From NCBI RefSeq assembly GCF_900185725.1, contig NZ_FYAU01000036.1, positions 682,001-746,000 of the forward strand: a DNA stretch of 64,000 nt, in the 5' to 3' direction. Below the pieces are notes generated by a model. It made no database searches. It saw nothing but the letters and a program-made list of their open reading frames with translations, and was not told where the DNA came from. Below, piece after piece: positions 8,818-16,562 of this stretch (positions are counted from its first letter, which is position 1; every line of letters begins with the position of its first letter). This DNA is from Stappia sp. TSB10P1A (GTDB lineage Bacteria; Pseudomonadota; Alphaproteobacteria; Rhizobiales; Stappiaceae). Both the position numbers and the translations under genes were made by a program.

Positions 8818-10794
8818 CTATTCATCCCGGCGGATGACGCCGGTGACCGCACCGGCGAAGATCGCCGCGACGATCCAGCCGAGGATCACGAAGACCTTCT
8901 GGGCATGGTGAGCGAACCAGCCCAACCAGCCGCGTGCGGGCGACGGCGCCCAGGCCGCCTCCTGGCCCAGCTCGACCAGCGGCAACACCACGTCGACGGC
9001 ATAGAACAGGGCGTTGAAGCTCTCGTAGTCGCGACCAGGCCCCGTCGCGGAGGACCAGATCGCGGCGGCGTTGACGGAAAGGCCCGGCAGCGACAGGCAC
9101 GGCTCGCCGCCACCCTCGCGCAAGCAGTTCGCATCAAGCGCCTGACCGCCCGGCGCATTGGCGATCTGCGTCCAGCCCTCCGACACCAGCACGACATCGG
9201 AATTCGGCGCGAAATCGCCGGCGCGCCAGGTGGCGAAGGATAGGCCGGCCATCACCGCGACCATGGCAAGCAGCGTCCAGATGCTGCGCATGGGAGCATG
9301 GCCATAGCCGGCGACGAGATTGAACAGCGCGTTGCGAAGCTGCAGCAAAGCCCCTGCCGTGCGCGCAACCGTGTTGGCCGCGAGCAACCGGTTGCGGAAA
9401 TCGAGCCGGGCCAGGTCCCGCTCATAGGCGCTGGTGCCGGCTTCGAAGGGACGGTCTTCATGGCGCAAATTGAAGGCCGGCGCCAATGTTCGGGCAAGAG
9501 CCGCGGCTTCGCGAGCCGACTTTTGAACCGCCTCAGAAGCGGCCTCCGAGCCCTCGCGGCTGAACCTCCGCACATCGCGCCGATGATGGATCTCCTGCCG
9601 CAATCGGCTTCGGACGCCCCGGTGCCGCTCCCGCTCCATGGCGATGAGCACCGCCCGCGCCTCGGCCCGGTGGCCACTGGCGTGCAGCACCTTGGCGAGT
9701 TGCTGGTAGGGCTGAGGGTGAAAGGCGCCGTTGGCCTTCGCGCCCTTGCGCAGCCAGGCGAGGCGCATCTCCTCGTCGAGCGGGCCAACGAGATTGTCAT
9801 AGGTCAGGCCGACAAGATGGAGAGCGTCCGGTTTCTCCCAGCTCTCGCTGTCATCGACTAGGTCGAAAACATGAGCCGAGACGAGGCCGACCGCGCCTGT
9901 CACCGAGGCCACACCGCGCCAGAGAAAGCTCCCCTCCACGCGCAGGCGCTGCGCGTGGAGCGCCTCACCTTTACTACCGTCAAGCTTGGTACCACCGTCG
10001 AGCCTGGCGCCCTCGCAGGAGAGCTGGCCGCCGATAACGGCGCCCGCAAAACTCACCTCCCCCGTCGAGTTCAAGCCGCGCAGAAACACATCGACCGAGA
10101 CCCCCGCGCCCTGCACGTTCAGCGCCGTGCCGCCACCGCCGTCGAGCGTCGCCCCCTCGAAGTCCAACTGGCCACCGATCGCGGCGACCGCAAAGCTCAC
10201 CTCCCCCCGTGAAATCAGGCCCCCCAGAAACACCCCGCCCGCAACTTGCGCGCTTTGCGCGTTCAGCGCCTTGCCATCACCACCGTCTAGTGCAGCGCCC
10301 GCACAAGCGAGTTGACCGCCGATGGAGGCGCCCGCGAGCAGGATCGATCCTGAAGACTCGATCCTGTCCAGCCACACATCGCCAGCGACATGGCAATAGT
10401 TGGCCGAAAGCCCTGTCAGCCGGCTCCCCTCGATATCGAGCCTTTGCAGATGGGCTTGCGTGGCGTCGATCTCCTCCGGAAACACGCAGTTATTAAGCAA
10501 TGTCGCACCGCGCGCGGTTGCGAAGGCGAGATCGAGAGTGCCCTCGACCCAGGCGCTTTCGACCCAGATGCCATGTTCATGGGTGCGGAAGGCCTCGCAG
10601 CCGCCCAGGATGAGATAGCGCAGCAGGTCGGCGCGGATCGTCCGCTCGGGCGAAGCGTGTTGCGGCCGCGTGCCGTCGCCCAGCACGACCGGCTCGCCGC
10701 TCCGGCATTCGGCGAGAAGCTGTTCCTCGGCCGGCGTCAATTCGCCGGCCCGGCGCCTCTCTTCAATCTGCGAATAGCTGCGGATAAGCGCCAT
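8818..10794 (-). CDS. Pentapeptide-like repeat membrane protein of unknown function
   Basis: A 658-residue protein with three visible parts. Residues 1-110 are soluble and contain RTIRADLLRYLILGGCEAF. Residues ~110-310 form a repetitive beta-helix-like region in which GxVSFAGAxIGGQLxxEGAxLDGG recurs about three times with roughly 40-residue spacing. Residues ~330-480 look helical. Two hydrophobic segments follow, at about 500-520 and 631-652, with a ~110-residue loop holding a Cys pair between them. Proteins of this appearance are sometimes labelled membrane-associated oxidoreductase in alphaproteobacterial genomes, but I see no cofactor motif and would not assign an enzyme activity. It lies 84 bp downstream of the cupin-XRE regulator on the same strand. 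Confidence 0.72.
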   Translation of the reverse strand: MALIRSYSQIEERRRAGELTPAEEQLLAECRSGEPVVLGDGTRPQHASPERTIRADLLRYLILGGCEAFRTHEHGIWVESAWVEGTLDLAFATARGATLLNNCVFPEEIDATQAHLQRLDIEGSRLTGLSANYCHVAGDVWLDRIESSGSILLAGASIGGQLACAGAALDGGDGKALNAQSAQVAGGVFLGGLISRGEVSFAVAAIGGQLDFEGATLDGGGGTALNVQGAGVSVDVFLRGLNSTGEVSFAGAVIGGQLSCEGARLDGGTKLDGSKGEALHAQRLRVEGSFLWRGVASVTGAVGLVSAHVFDLVDDSESWEKPDALHLVGLTYDNLVGPLDEEMRLAWLRKGAKANGAFHPQPYQQLAKVLHASGHRAEARAVLIAMERERHRGVRSRLRQEIHHRRDVRRFSREGSEAASEAVQKSAREAAALARTLAPAFNLRHEDRPFEAGTSAYERDLARLDFRNRLLAANTVARTAGALLQLRNALFNLVAGYGHAPMRSIWTLLAMVAVMAGLSFATWRAGDFAPNSDVVLVSEGWTQIANAPGGQALDANCLREGGGEPCLSLPGLSVNAAAIWSSATGPGRDYESFNALFYAVDVVLPLVELGQEAAWAPSPARGWLGWFAHHAQKVFVILGWIVAAIFAGAVTGVIRRDE

Positions 10795-10878
10795 CGGGTC
10801 CGGTCAATATCTGCCTGAAATACACCCCGAAGGATAGCAGGCGCGCGCGCCCTCACAAGGCTGGATATGCGACCGGAC

Positions 10879-11499
10879 TCACCAGACCGGCGGCGTGGTG
10901 ATCCAGAGAATGCGGGTCCTGCCATTGGCGATGTTGCGGAACTTGTGCGGCAGCGTGCTCTCGAAATAGAACGAGTCGCCCTCCGCCAGCCGGTAGACCG
11001 CGCCGTCGACATAGAGCTCCAGCCGCCCCTCCAGGACGACGCCGCATTCCTCGCCCTCGTGATTGTACGGGTCCTCGCCCGACCCGCCGTCAACCTCCAG
11101 CGCGATCTCCATCACCTGCAAGGCGCCCTCGTTGCGCGCGGTGAGGAATTCCTTGACCATGCCGCGGTCGCCGAAGTCGGCGCGGCGGCGCTGGTTGACG
11201 CGCACGATCCGGCGGCTCTCCTGCTCGAGCGCCGCCTCGGCATCGCCGAACAGCGCGTGCACGGGGATGTCCAGCGCGCTGCAGACCGCGCGCAGGGCGC
11301 GGATCGACGGCGAGGAGATGCCGCGCTCGATCTGGCTGAGCAGACCGACCGAGACATTGGCCGCCTCCGCGACACGCTGCAGGGACAGGCCGCGCGCCTG
11401 CCGCGCCCGCCGCACCGCCAGGCCCAAGGTGCGATCGTCGTCCGTCGTTTCATCGCCGATCTCGGCGATCCCGGGACCCGGCGATCCGGAATTCATCAT
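10879..11499 (-). CDS. XRE family regulator with C-terminal cupin domain (PuuR-like)
   Basis: An N-terminal helix-turn-helix (RRARQARGLSLQRVAEAANV, then VGLLSQIERGISSPSIRAL) is followed by a cupin ligand-binding barrel with EEC/LEGRLELYVDG and the closing LPHKFRN segment. This architecture is shared with PuuR and related repressors of amine and amino acid catabolism. The start at 11499 (or the adjacent ATG at 11496) has GGAGG upstream at 11511-11515. A longer frame from a GTG at 11550 would run through the inverted repeat at 11519-11532, so I reject it. It is divergent from the ABC/FAD-oxidase operon, which it probably controls. Confidence 0.88.
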   Translation of the reverse strand: MMNSGSPGPGIAEIGDETTDDDRTLGLAVRRARQARGLSLQRVAEAANVSVGLLSQIERGISSPSIRALRAVCSALDIPVHALFGDAEAALEQESRRIVRVNQRRRADFGDRGMVKEFLTARNEGALQVMEIALEVDGGSGEDPYNHEGEECGVVLEGRLELYVDGAVYRLAEGDSFYFESTLPHKFRNIANGRTRILWITTPPVW

Positions 11500-11518
11500 A
11501 CGCTCAAACGCCTCCAGG

Positions 11519-11532
11519 TTCACCTTGGTGAA
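11519..11532. promoter_or_regulatory. Candidate operator copy 1, TTCAC-N4-GTGAA
   Basis: A perfect inverted repeat TTCAC CTTG GTGAA lies 20 bp ahead of the cupin-XRE start codon. The same half-sites and 4-bp spacer recur at 11649 and 11699, which points to a specific dimeric repressor. Autoregulation is inferred. Confidence 0.72.
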
Positions 11533-11648
11533 AAAATCCGAATCCCTCACCAGATCGGCAGATCATGCGGTTTCGACCGGAAGTTTAAGCTGTATCAGCC
11601 GTATGGGCAATTCAAAACCTCCGCGCTGCGGCCTTCCAGAGAGCAAAA

Positions 11649-11662
11649 TTCACGACAGTGAA
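11649..11662. promoter_or_regulatory. Candidate operator copy 2, TTCAC-N4-GTGAA
   Basis: A perfect inverted repeat TTCAC GACA GTGAA in the middle of the divergent intergenic region. It is centred exactly 50 bp from copy 3, about five helical turns, so the two sites face the same side of the DNA. Confidence 0.72.
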
Positions 11663-11698
11663 CAATTTCAGCAGACTCCGATTGAAACCTTGTTCGTT

Positions 11699-11712
11699 TT
11701 CATTATGGTGAA
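11699..11712. promoter_or_regulatory. Candidate operator copy 3, TTCAT-N4-GTGAA
   Basis: The sequence TTCAT TATG GTGAA has one substitution from a perfect dyad. It lies about 93 bp ahead of the binding-protein start, in an AT-rich stretch suitable for the ABC operon promoter. Confidence 0.62.
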
Positions 11713-11804
11713 AAGTCGGATAGCCGAGCGGATATCCGCCCCATCGACGCCCGTCCGCCCGCGCGGCATGTGGCCGATGCAGCCAAACACCAGAGGAAAC
11801 CGCT

Positions 11805-12542
11805 ATGATAAAGAAGCTTGCAGCCACGCTGATCCTGTCGGTCGGACTGACCCTGCCGTCGCTCGCCAAGGACCTCACCGTCGGCGTGACCACGACCGGC
11901 GTGCCCTTCACCTTCGTCGACACCGCCACCCAGAAGCCGACCGGCGCCATGGTCGACATCGCCGAGGCCATCGCCGCCGAGGCCGGCCTGACCGTCAAGT
12001 TCGAGCTCTCCGCCTTCTCCGCGCTCATCCCGGCGCTGACGACGGGCAAGATCGACCTGATCTCCGCCGGCATGTTCGCCTCCGAAAAGCGCATGGAAGT
12101 CGTGGACTTCTCGACCGGCGTCTACACCTATGGCGATGCCATGTTCGTCGCGGCCGCGGACGACACCGCCTACACGCTCGACATGCTGAAGGGCGAGACC
12201 GTCGGCGCGCAGGTCGGCACCGTCTTCGCCGACAAGCTGAACAGCCTCGGCATCTTCAGCGAGGTGAAACAATACGACTCCCTCGCCGACATCATGCGCG
12301 AGGTGAAGCTCGGCCGGATCAAGGCCGGCTTCGGCGACAAGCCGATCATCGCCTATCAGATCGCCCAGAACCCGGACTTCGGCGTGCGCCTCGTCGAGGG
12401 TTACACGCCGATGAGCGAGGGGACGGTGGCGCTGGCGGTAGCCAAGGACAATCCCGAGCTGCTGGAGACGGTCAACGCCGCCCTCGCGAAGATGTCGGAC
12501 AGCGGCGAGCTCGCCAAGATCTTCGCCAAATACGGCCTCTGA
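11805..12542 (+). CDS. Polar amino acid/amine ABC transporter substrate-binding protein
   Basis: A 245-residue periplasmic binding protein of the family-3 (SBP_bac_3) type. A signal peptide occupies about residues 1-21 (MIKK, hydrophobic core, then SLA-KDL). The mature chain has the conserved start LTVGVTTTGVPFTFVD, the GAMVDIAEAIA segment, and the FDLISAGM-like strand LISAGMFASEKRMEVVDFS. It delivers a small amino acid or amine to the permease encoded next. Ligand identity is not readable; the downstream amine oxidase and PuuR-like regulator favour an amine or amino acid. Confidence 0.92.
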   Translation: MIKKLAATLILSVGLTLPSLAKDLTVGVTTTGVPFTFVDTATQKPTGAMVDIAEAIAAEAGLTVKFELSAFSALIPALTTGKIDLISAGMFASEKRMEVVDFSTGVYTYGDAMFVAAADDTAYTLDMLKGETVGAQVGTVFADKLNSLGIFSEVKQYDSLADIMREVKLGRIKAGFGDKPIIAYQIAQNPDFGVRLVEGYTPMSEGTVALAVAKDNPELLETVNAALAKMSDSGELAKIFAKYGL

Positions 12543-12622
12543 GACGGCCCACGCCTTCCGATACGGGGTGAACCGGCCGCCGGCTCACCCCACCTCGCTT
12601 TCCGTCACAGGCAGGCCCTTCG

Positions 12623-13279
12623 ATGAACAAGTTCCTCTCTCAGTCCGCCGAGTATCTTCCCTTCCTCCTGTCCGGCGTCTGGCTGACGATCGCCGTCACC
12701 GTGCTGTCGCTGACGCTGGCGACCGGGCTCGGCCTGTTCTGGGCGCTGTGCCGGACATCGGGGATCCGGGCACTGGCAACGCCGGTGCGCCTGCTTGTGG
12801 AGTTCATCCGCGGCATCCCGATCCTCGTCATCCTGTTCTACATCTATTTCGTGATGCCTGAGGTCGGCCTCGATCTCACCGCCTTCCAGGCCGGCGTCAT
12901 CGGCCTTGCCCTGACCTATTCCTGCTATATCGGCGAGACGTTCCGCGCCGGCATCGAGGCGGTCGACCGGGGCCAGGTCGAGGCGGCCAAGTCGATCGGC
13001 ATGCGCCAGGGCCTGATGATGCGCCGGGTGGTGCTGCCGCAGGCCTTCCGCATCGTCGTCCCGCCCTACACCAACAACATCGTGATGCTGCTGAAGGACT
13101 CCTCGCAGGTGTCCGTCATCTCGGTCGCAGAACTCACCATGCAGGGCAAGATGCTGGCCTCCTCCACCTTCAACAACCTGACGGTCTTCACGCTGGTCGC
13201 CCTGCTCTACCTGTGCCTGACGCTGCCGCTGAACTTCGTCATGCGCCGGGTGGAAGTGGCAATGGGGAAAGCCCGATGA
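12623..13279 (+). CDS. Amino acid ABC transporter permease (HisM/GlnP family)
   Basis: A 218-residue integral membrane permease with about five helices. LLVEFIRGIPILVILFYIYF is the typical N-terminal block and EAAKSIGMRQGLMMRRVVLP is the EAA loop that docks on the ATPase. A single permease gene implies a homodimeric pore. It is 80 bp after the binding-protein gene and overlaps the ATPase start by 4 bp (ATGA). Confidence 0.95.
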   Translation: MNKFLSQSAEYLPFLLSGVWLTIAVTVLSLTLATGLGLFWALCRTSGIRALATPVRLLVEFIRGIPILVILFYIYFVMPEVGLDLTAFQAGVIGLALTYSCYIGETFRAGIEAVDRGQVEAAKSIGMRQGLMMRRVVLPQAFRIVVPPYTNNIVMLLKDSSQVSVISVAELTMQGKMLASSTFNNLTVFTLVALLYLCLTLPLNFVMRRVEVAMGKAR

Positions 13280-14007
13280 TCACCTTCGAGAACGTTCACA
13301 AGGCCTATGGCTCCCACGAGGTGCTGAAGGGCATCGACGCCGAGATCGGCAAGGGCAAGGTGGTCTGCCTGATCGGCCCCTCCGGTTCGGGCAAGTCCAC
13401 CCTGCTTCGCTGCGTCAACGGGCTGGAGACCTACCAGCAGGGCCGCATCGCCATCAACGGCGAGCAGGTCGACGCGACCAGCTCGACGATCCACGCGATC
13501 CGCACCAGGGTTTCGATGGTGTTCCAGCGGTTCAACCTGTTTCCCCATCGCACTGCGCTGGAAAACGTCATGGAGGGGCCGATCCATGTGCTGCGCGAGG
13601 ATCGCCAAGTGGCGCGGCAACGCGCCGAGGACCTGCTGACGCGGGTGGGCCTGGCCGAGAAGATCGACGCCTATCCGGCCTCCCTGTCGGGCGGCCAGCA
13701 GCAGCGCGTGGCGATTGCCCGGGCGCTGGCCATGCGGCCGGAGGCGATCCTCTTCGACGAGCCGACCTCCGCCCTCGATCCGGAAATGGTGGGCGAGGTG
13801 CTGCAGGTGATGCGTTCGCTCGCCGAGGAGCACATGACGATGCTCGTCGTCACCCACGAGATCCAGTTCGCGCGCGAGGTCGCCGACAACGTGCTCTTCC
13901 TCGACGGCGGGCGCATCGTCGAGCAGGGGCCGGCCGCCGAGGTGCTGCGAAACCCGCAGCATGAACGCACCCAGGACTTCCTGCGCAGGGTCACCCATCC
14001 CGTCTGA
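13276..14007 (+). CDS. Amino acid ABC transporter ATP-binding protein (GlnQ/HisP family)
   Basis: A 243-residue ATPase with Walker A GPSGSGKS, the GlnQ-type Q-loop MVFQRFNLFPHRTALENV, signature LSGGQQQRVAIARALAM, Walker B ILFDEPTSALDPE and the switch His in VVTHEIQFA. The ATG overlaps the permease stop. An upstream in-frame start at 13213 would lie inside the permease gene and is rejected. The FAD oxidoreductase gene follows 11 bp later. Confidence 0.96.
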   Translation: MITFENVHKAYGSHEVLKGIDAEIGKGKVVCLIGPSGSGKSTLLRCVNGLETYQQGRIAINGEQVDATSSTIHAIRTRVSMVFQRFNLFPHRTALENVMEGPIHVLREDRQVARQRAEDLLTRVGLAEKIDAYPASLSGGQQQRVAIARALAMRPEAILFDEPTSALDPEMVGEVLQVMRSLAEEHMTMLVVTHEIQFAREVADNVLFLDGGRIVEQGPAAEVLRNPQHERTQDFLRRVTHPV

Positions 14008-14018
14008 GGCCGCCGACC

Positions 14019-15284
14019 ATGTCCCACACCATTCCCTCGCTCTGGGCCGCGACCGCCCGCCCGCCGCTGACCCTGCCGCCGCCCGAAGGCGATATGCGGG
14101 CCGATGTGGCGATCGTCGGCGCCGGCTATACCGGCCTTGCCGCGGCACTCAGCCTGTCCCGCGGCGGCGCCTCCGTCATCGTGCTCGACACGCAGGCGCC
14201 TGGCTTCGGCGCCTCGGGCCGCAATGGCGGTCAGGTCATTCCGGGCATCAAGATCGATCCGGACGAGATCGACACGGTCTTCGGCGAGGCGACCACCGAG
14301 TTTGTCGGCAAGACGGCCGAGACGACCTTCGCGCTGATCGAGGCGGAGGGAATCGCTTGCGAGGCAAGCCGCGACGGCTGGGTCCAGGGCAGCGTCAAGC
14401 GGGCACATCTCGGCCTGCTCGAGCGGCGGGCCAGGCAGTGGCAGGCTAGGGGCGCCGATGTCGACCTGCTCACCCGCGACGAGGTCCGTGCCCACACGGG
14501 AACGGCGATCTTCGAAGGCGGCTGGATCGACCGGCGGGCCGGCAGGCTCCACCCGCTGAACTATGCCACGGGCCTTGCGCAGGCCGCGCTCGCGCAAGGG
14601 GCGGACATCCGCGTCGGGGCGGCGGCAACCCGGCTGGCGCGTGAGGGACAGGGCTGGCGCGTGAGCCTTGCCAATGGCGCCAGCGTGCTCGCCGGCCAGG
14701 TGATCGTCGCGACCAACGGCTATAGCGGGGCGCTGTTTCCCAAGCTGAGGGCAAGCCTCGTGCCGGCGGGAAGCTTCCAGGTCGCGACCGCGCCGCTGCC
14801 GGACGCACTTCTGCAGCAGATCCTGCCCGGACGCTGCGTCGTCTCGGACACCCGCCGCGTTGGCAACTATTTCCGGATCGGGCCGGAAAACCGCTTGATG
14901 ATGGGCGGACGCGGCACCTTCTCCGACACCCCGGCGGACGCGGCCTACACCCGGCTGATCGGCAACCTGCACCGGACCTTCCCGGAAACCCGCGGCCTGC
15001 CGATCACCTATCGCTGGACCGGCCGGGTCGCCATGACGGCCGACCACCTGCCGCATGTCCACCAGCCGCTGCCGGGCCTCACCATGGCGGCGGGGTATAA
15101 CGGGCGCGGCGTGGCGCTTTCCAGCGCGCTTGGCACGGCGATCGGCGGCCACCTTCTCGACGGTGCGCAGCCCCTGCCGTTCCGCTTCACGGACATCCGC
15201 CCGCTTCCCGTCCACGCACTGCACCCGATCTATGCGACGCTGGCGATCTGGTACTATCGCCTGCGCGACGCGCTGGAGACCTGA
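14019..15284 (+). CDS. FAD-dependent oxidoreductase, DAO family (gamma-glutamylputrescine oxidase-like)
   Basis: A 421-residue flavoprotein that oxidises an amine or amino acid, probably releasing an aldehyde or oxo-acid, ammonia and H2O2. The dinucleotide-binding motif VAIVGAGYTGLAAALSLSRG lies near residues 30-49. FGASGRNGGQVIPG is the PuuB/glycine-oxidase-like FAD signature. The C-terminal MAAGYNGRGVALSSALG closes the flavin site. It is the last gene of the ABC operon, so the cassette imports and then oxidises the same class of substrate. The exact substrate is not known. Confidence 0.88.
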   Translation: MSHTIPSLWAATARPPLTLPPPEGDMRADVAIVGAGYTGLAAALSLSRGGASVIVLDTQAPGFGASGRNGGQVIPGIKIDPDEIDTVFGEATTEFVGKTAETTFALIEAEGIACEASRDGWVQGSVKRAHLGLLERRARQWQARGADVDLLTRDEVRAHTGTAIFEGGWIDRRAGRLHPLNYATGLAQAALAQGADIRVGAAATRLAREGQGWRVSLANGASVLAGQVIVATNGYSGALFPKLRASLVPAGSFQVATAPLPDALLQQILPGRCVVSDTRRVGNYFRIGPENRLMMGGRGTFSDTPADAAYTRLIGNLHRTFPETRGLPITYRWTGRVAMTADHLPHVHQPLPGLTMAAGYNGRGVALSSALGTAIGGHLLDGAQPLPFRFTDIRPLPVHALHPIYATLAIWYYRLRDALET

Positions 15285-15303
15285 CGGCGAGGCGCAGCCC
15301 CTT

Positions 15304-16125
15304 TCAGGCGACCGGCACCTGTCGCAGCATCGCCGCGACAATGGCTTCCGGGCAGTCCTCCTGCACCAGATGGCCGGCCTCGGGAATCGCGATCAGAGGC
15401 CGGTCGGAGATGCGTTCGGCAAGGTCGCGGCCCTTTTCCAGCGGGATCCAGTCGTCCTTCTCGCCCCACAGCACCGTGACCGGGCAATCCATCCGGCGAT
15501 AGAGCCTCTCGATCTCGTCGGTGTAGCGCTGGTCCATCTGGGCGATCTGCCGGTAGAAGGCGCGCTGCCCCACGTCTTCCGTCCAGGGGGCGGCATAGAC
15601 GCGCAGCGCCTCGTCATCGAGCACCCGGGCGGCCGAGGTCTGCAGATAGGCGGTCACGAGGGCCTCGTGCATATAGGCCGGCATGCCGGCGAAGGCCGCC
15701 TCATGCTGACGCACATGACGGACGAAGGGTGAGCCCCAGGGGGCCAGCGCCACCGCGTCGAAGATCGTCAGCGACCCATAGGCGAGGCCATCGAGGAAGT
15801 GACCGCGCAGCGCCGTCGCGCCGCCGAAGTCATGGGCCAGCACATTTGGCCGCTCCAGTCCCCACTCCCGCAGAAGCGCCGCGAGAACCCGGTTCTGCAC
15901 GCCGAGCGAGACATCCTGCCCCTCCCGCATCTCCGATTGGCCATAGCCGGCAAGATCGAACCAGTACACCGTCCAGTGCGGCGCCAGATGCGGCACGATC
16001 CGTCGCCAGACCTGAGAGGAGAACGGCGTCCCATGGATGGCAACCAGCGGCGGACCATTGCCTGCCCGCCCCCAGCGGATGGCGGATCCGTCGACGACGC
16101 TGGTGTACGGCAGGTCGAGAAGCAT
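15304..16125 (-). CDS. Alpha/beta hydrolase with Asp nucleophile (epoxide hydrolase/haloalkane dehalogenase-like)
   Basis: A 273-residue alpha/beta-hydrolase. VAIHGTPFSSQVWRR supplies the oxyanion-hole HG motif and YWFDLAGYGQSE the following conserved turn. At the nucleophile elbow the sequence is AHDFGG, which puts Asp where lipases and esterases have Ser; this is the pattern of haloalkane dehalogenases and epoxide hydrolases. VLWGEKDDWIP offers the acid region and IPEAGHLVQEDCPE the catalytic His. The start at 16125 has a strong GGGAGG. It is divergent from an ArsR regulator across a palindromic 53-bp gap and so probably repressed by it. Confidence 0.88.
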   Translation of the reverse strand: MLLDLPYTSVVDGSAIRWGRAGNGPPLVAIHGTPFSSQVWRRIVPHLAPHWTVYWFDLAGYGQSEMREGQDVSLGVQNRVLAALLREWGLERPNVLAHDFGGATALRGHFLDGLAYGSLTIFDAVALAPWGSPFVRHVRQHEAAFAGMPAYMHEALVTAYLQTSAARVLDDEALRVYAAPWTEDVGQRAFYRQIAQMDQRYTDEIERLYRRMDCPVTVLWGEKDDWIPLEKGRDLAERISDRPLIAIPEAGHLVQEDCPEAIVAAMLRQVPVA

Positions 16126-16150
16126 CCTTCGGCCCTCCCTGGCCTCGTCT

Positions 16151-16182
16151 TCATATTTACATTTAGCGAAATGACTATATGA
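16151..16182. promoter_or_regulatory. Interrupted palindrome, candidate ArsR operator
   Basis: Outer arms TCATAT (16151-16156) and ATATGA (16177-16182) and inner arms CATTT (16160-16164) and AAATG (16169-16173) form a symmetric site around AGCG. It fills the gap between the divergent hydrolase and ArsR genes and covers the first possible arsR start codon. Confidence 0.7.
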
Positions 16183-16529
16183 ATAAGCGCATGAGCGATG
16201 CAACCCCTGCCCCGGAAAATGCCCTGCGCGAGGCGCAACTGCGGGCGATTTCCAGCGATGTGCGGATGACGATCCTGCGCCTGCTCCGCGATCCGGCGGA
16301 GCATTTCTCCGGACAGGTTTCGGCGGACCCGGTCGCCTTCGGCGTCTGCATGACATTGATCGCCGAAGCTCTCGGGATCGCCCAGCCGACGGCGAGCCGC
16401 CATCTCGACCTGTTGCGGCAGGCGGGTTTTCTGACCGTCCGGCGGCAGGGAAAATGGTCCTATTGCCGCCGTGACGAAACCGCGATCCAGGACTTCCTTG
16501 CGTGGCTGGGGCAGGACCTCGGCGCATAA
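16179..16529 (+). CDS. ArsR-family winged-helix regulator
   Basis: A 116-residue winged-helix protein. LRAISSDVRMTILRLLRD begins the fold, LIAEALGIAQPTASRHLDLL is the recognition helix region and GFLTVRRQGKWSYCRRDE the wing. No clear metal-binding Cys cluster is present, so it probably senses a small molecule or simply dimerises. The start may be at 16179 or at the ATG at 16191; the first lies inside the palindromic operator. It likely represses itself and the divergent hydrolase. Confidence 0.87.
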   Translation: MNKRMSDATPAPENALREAQLRAISSDVRMTILRLLRDPAEHFSGQVSADPVAFGVCMTLIAEALGIAQPTASRHLDLLRQAGFLTVRRQGKWSYCRRDETAIQDFLAWLGQDLGA

Positions 16530-16562
16530 GGCGCGCAAGAAAGAACAAGCGCTCCCGTGTCC

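Noticed and set aside
11500-11550. GTG at 11550 as start of the cupin-XRE regulator
   Set aside because: No ribosome site precedes it, and the extra codons would run through the candidate operator and the GGAGG that serves the ATG at 11499/11496.
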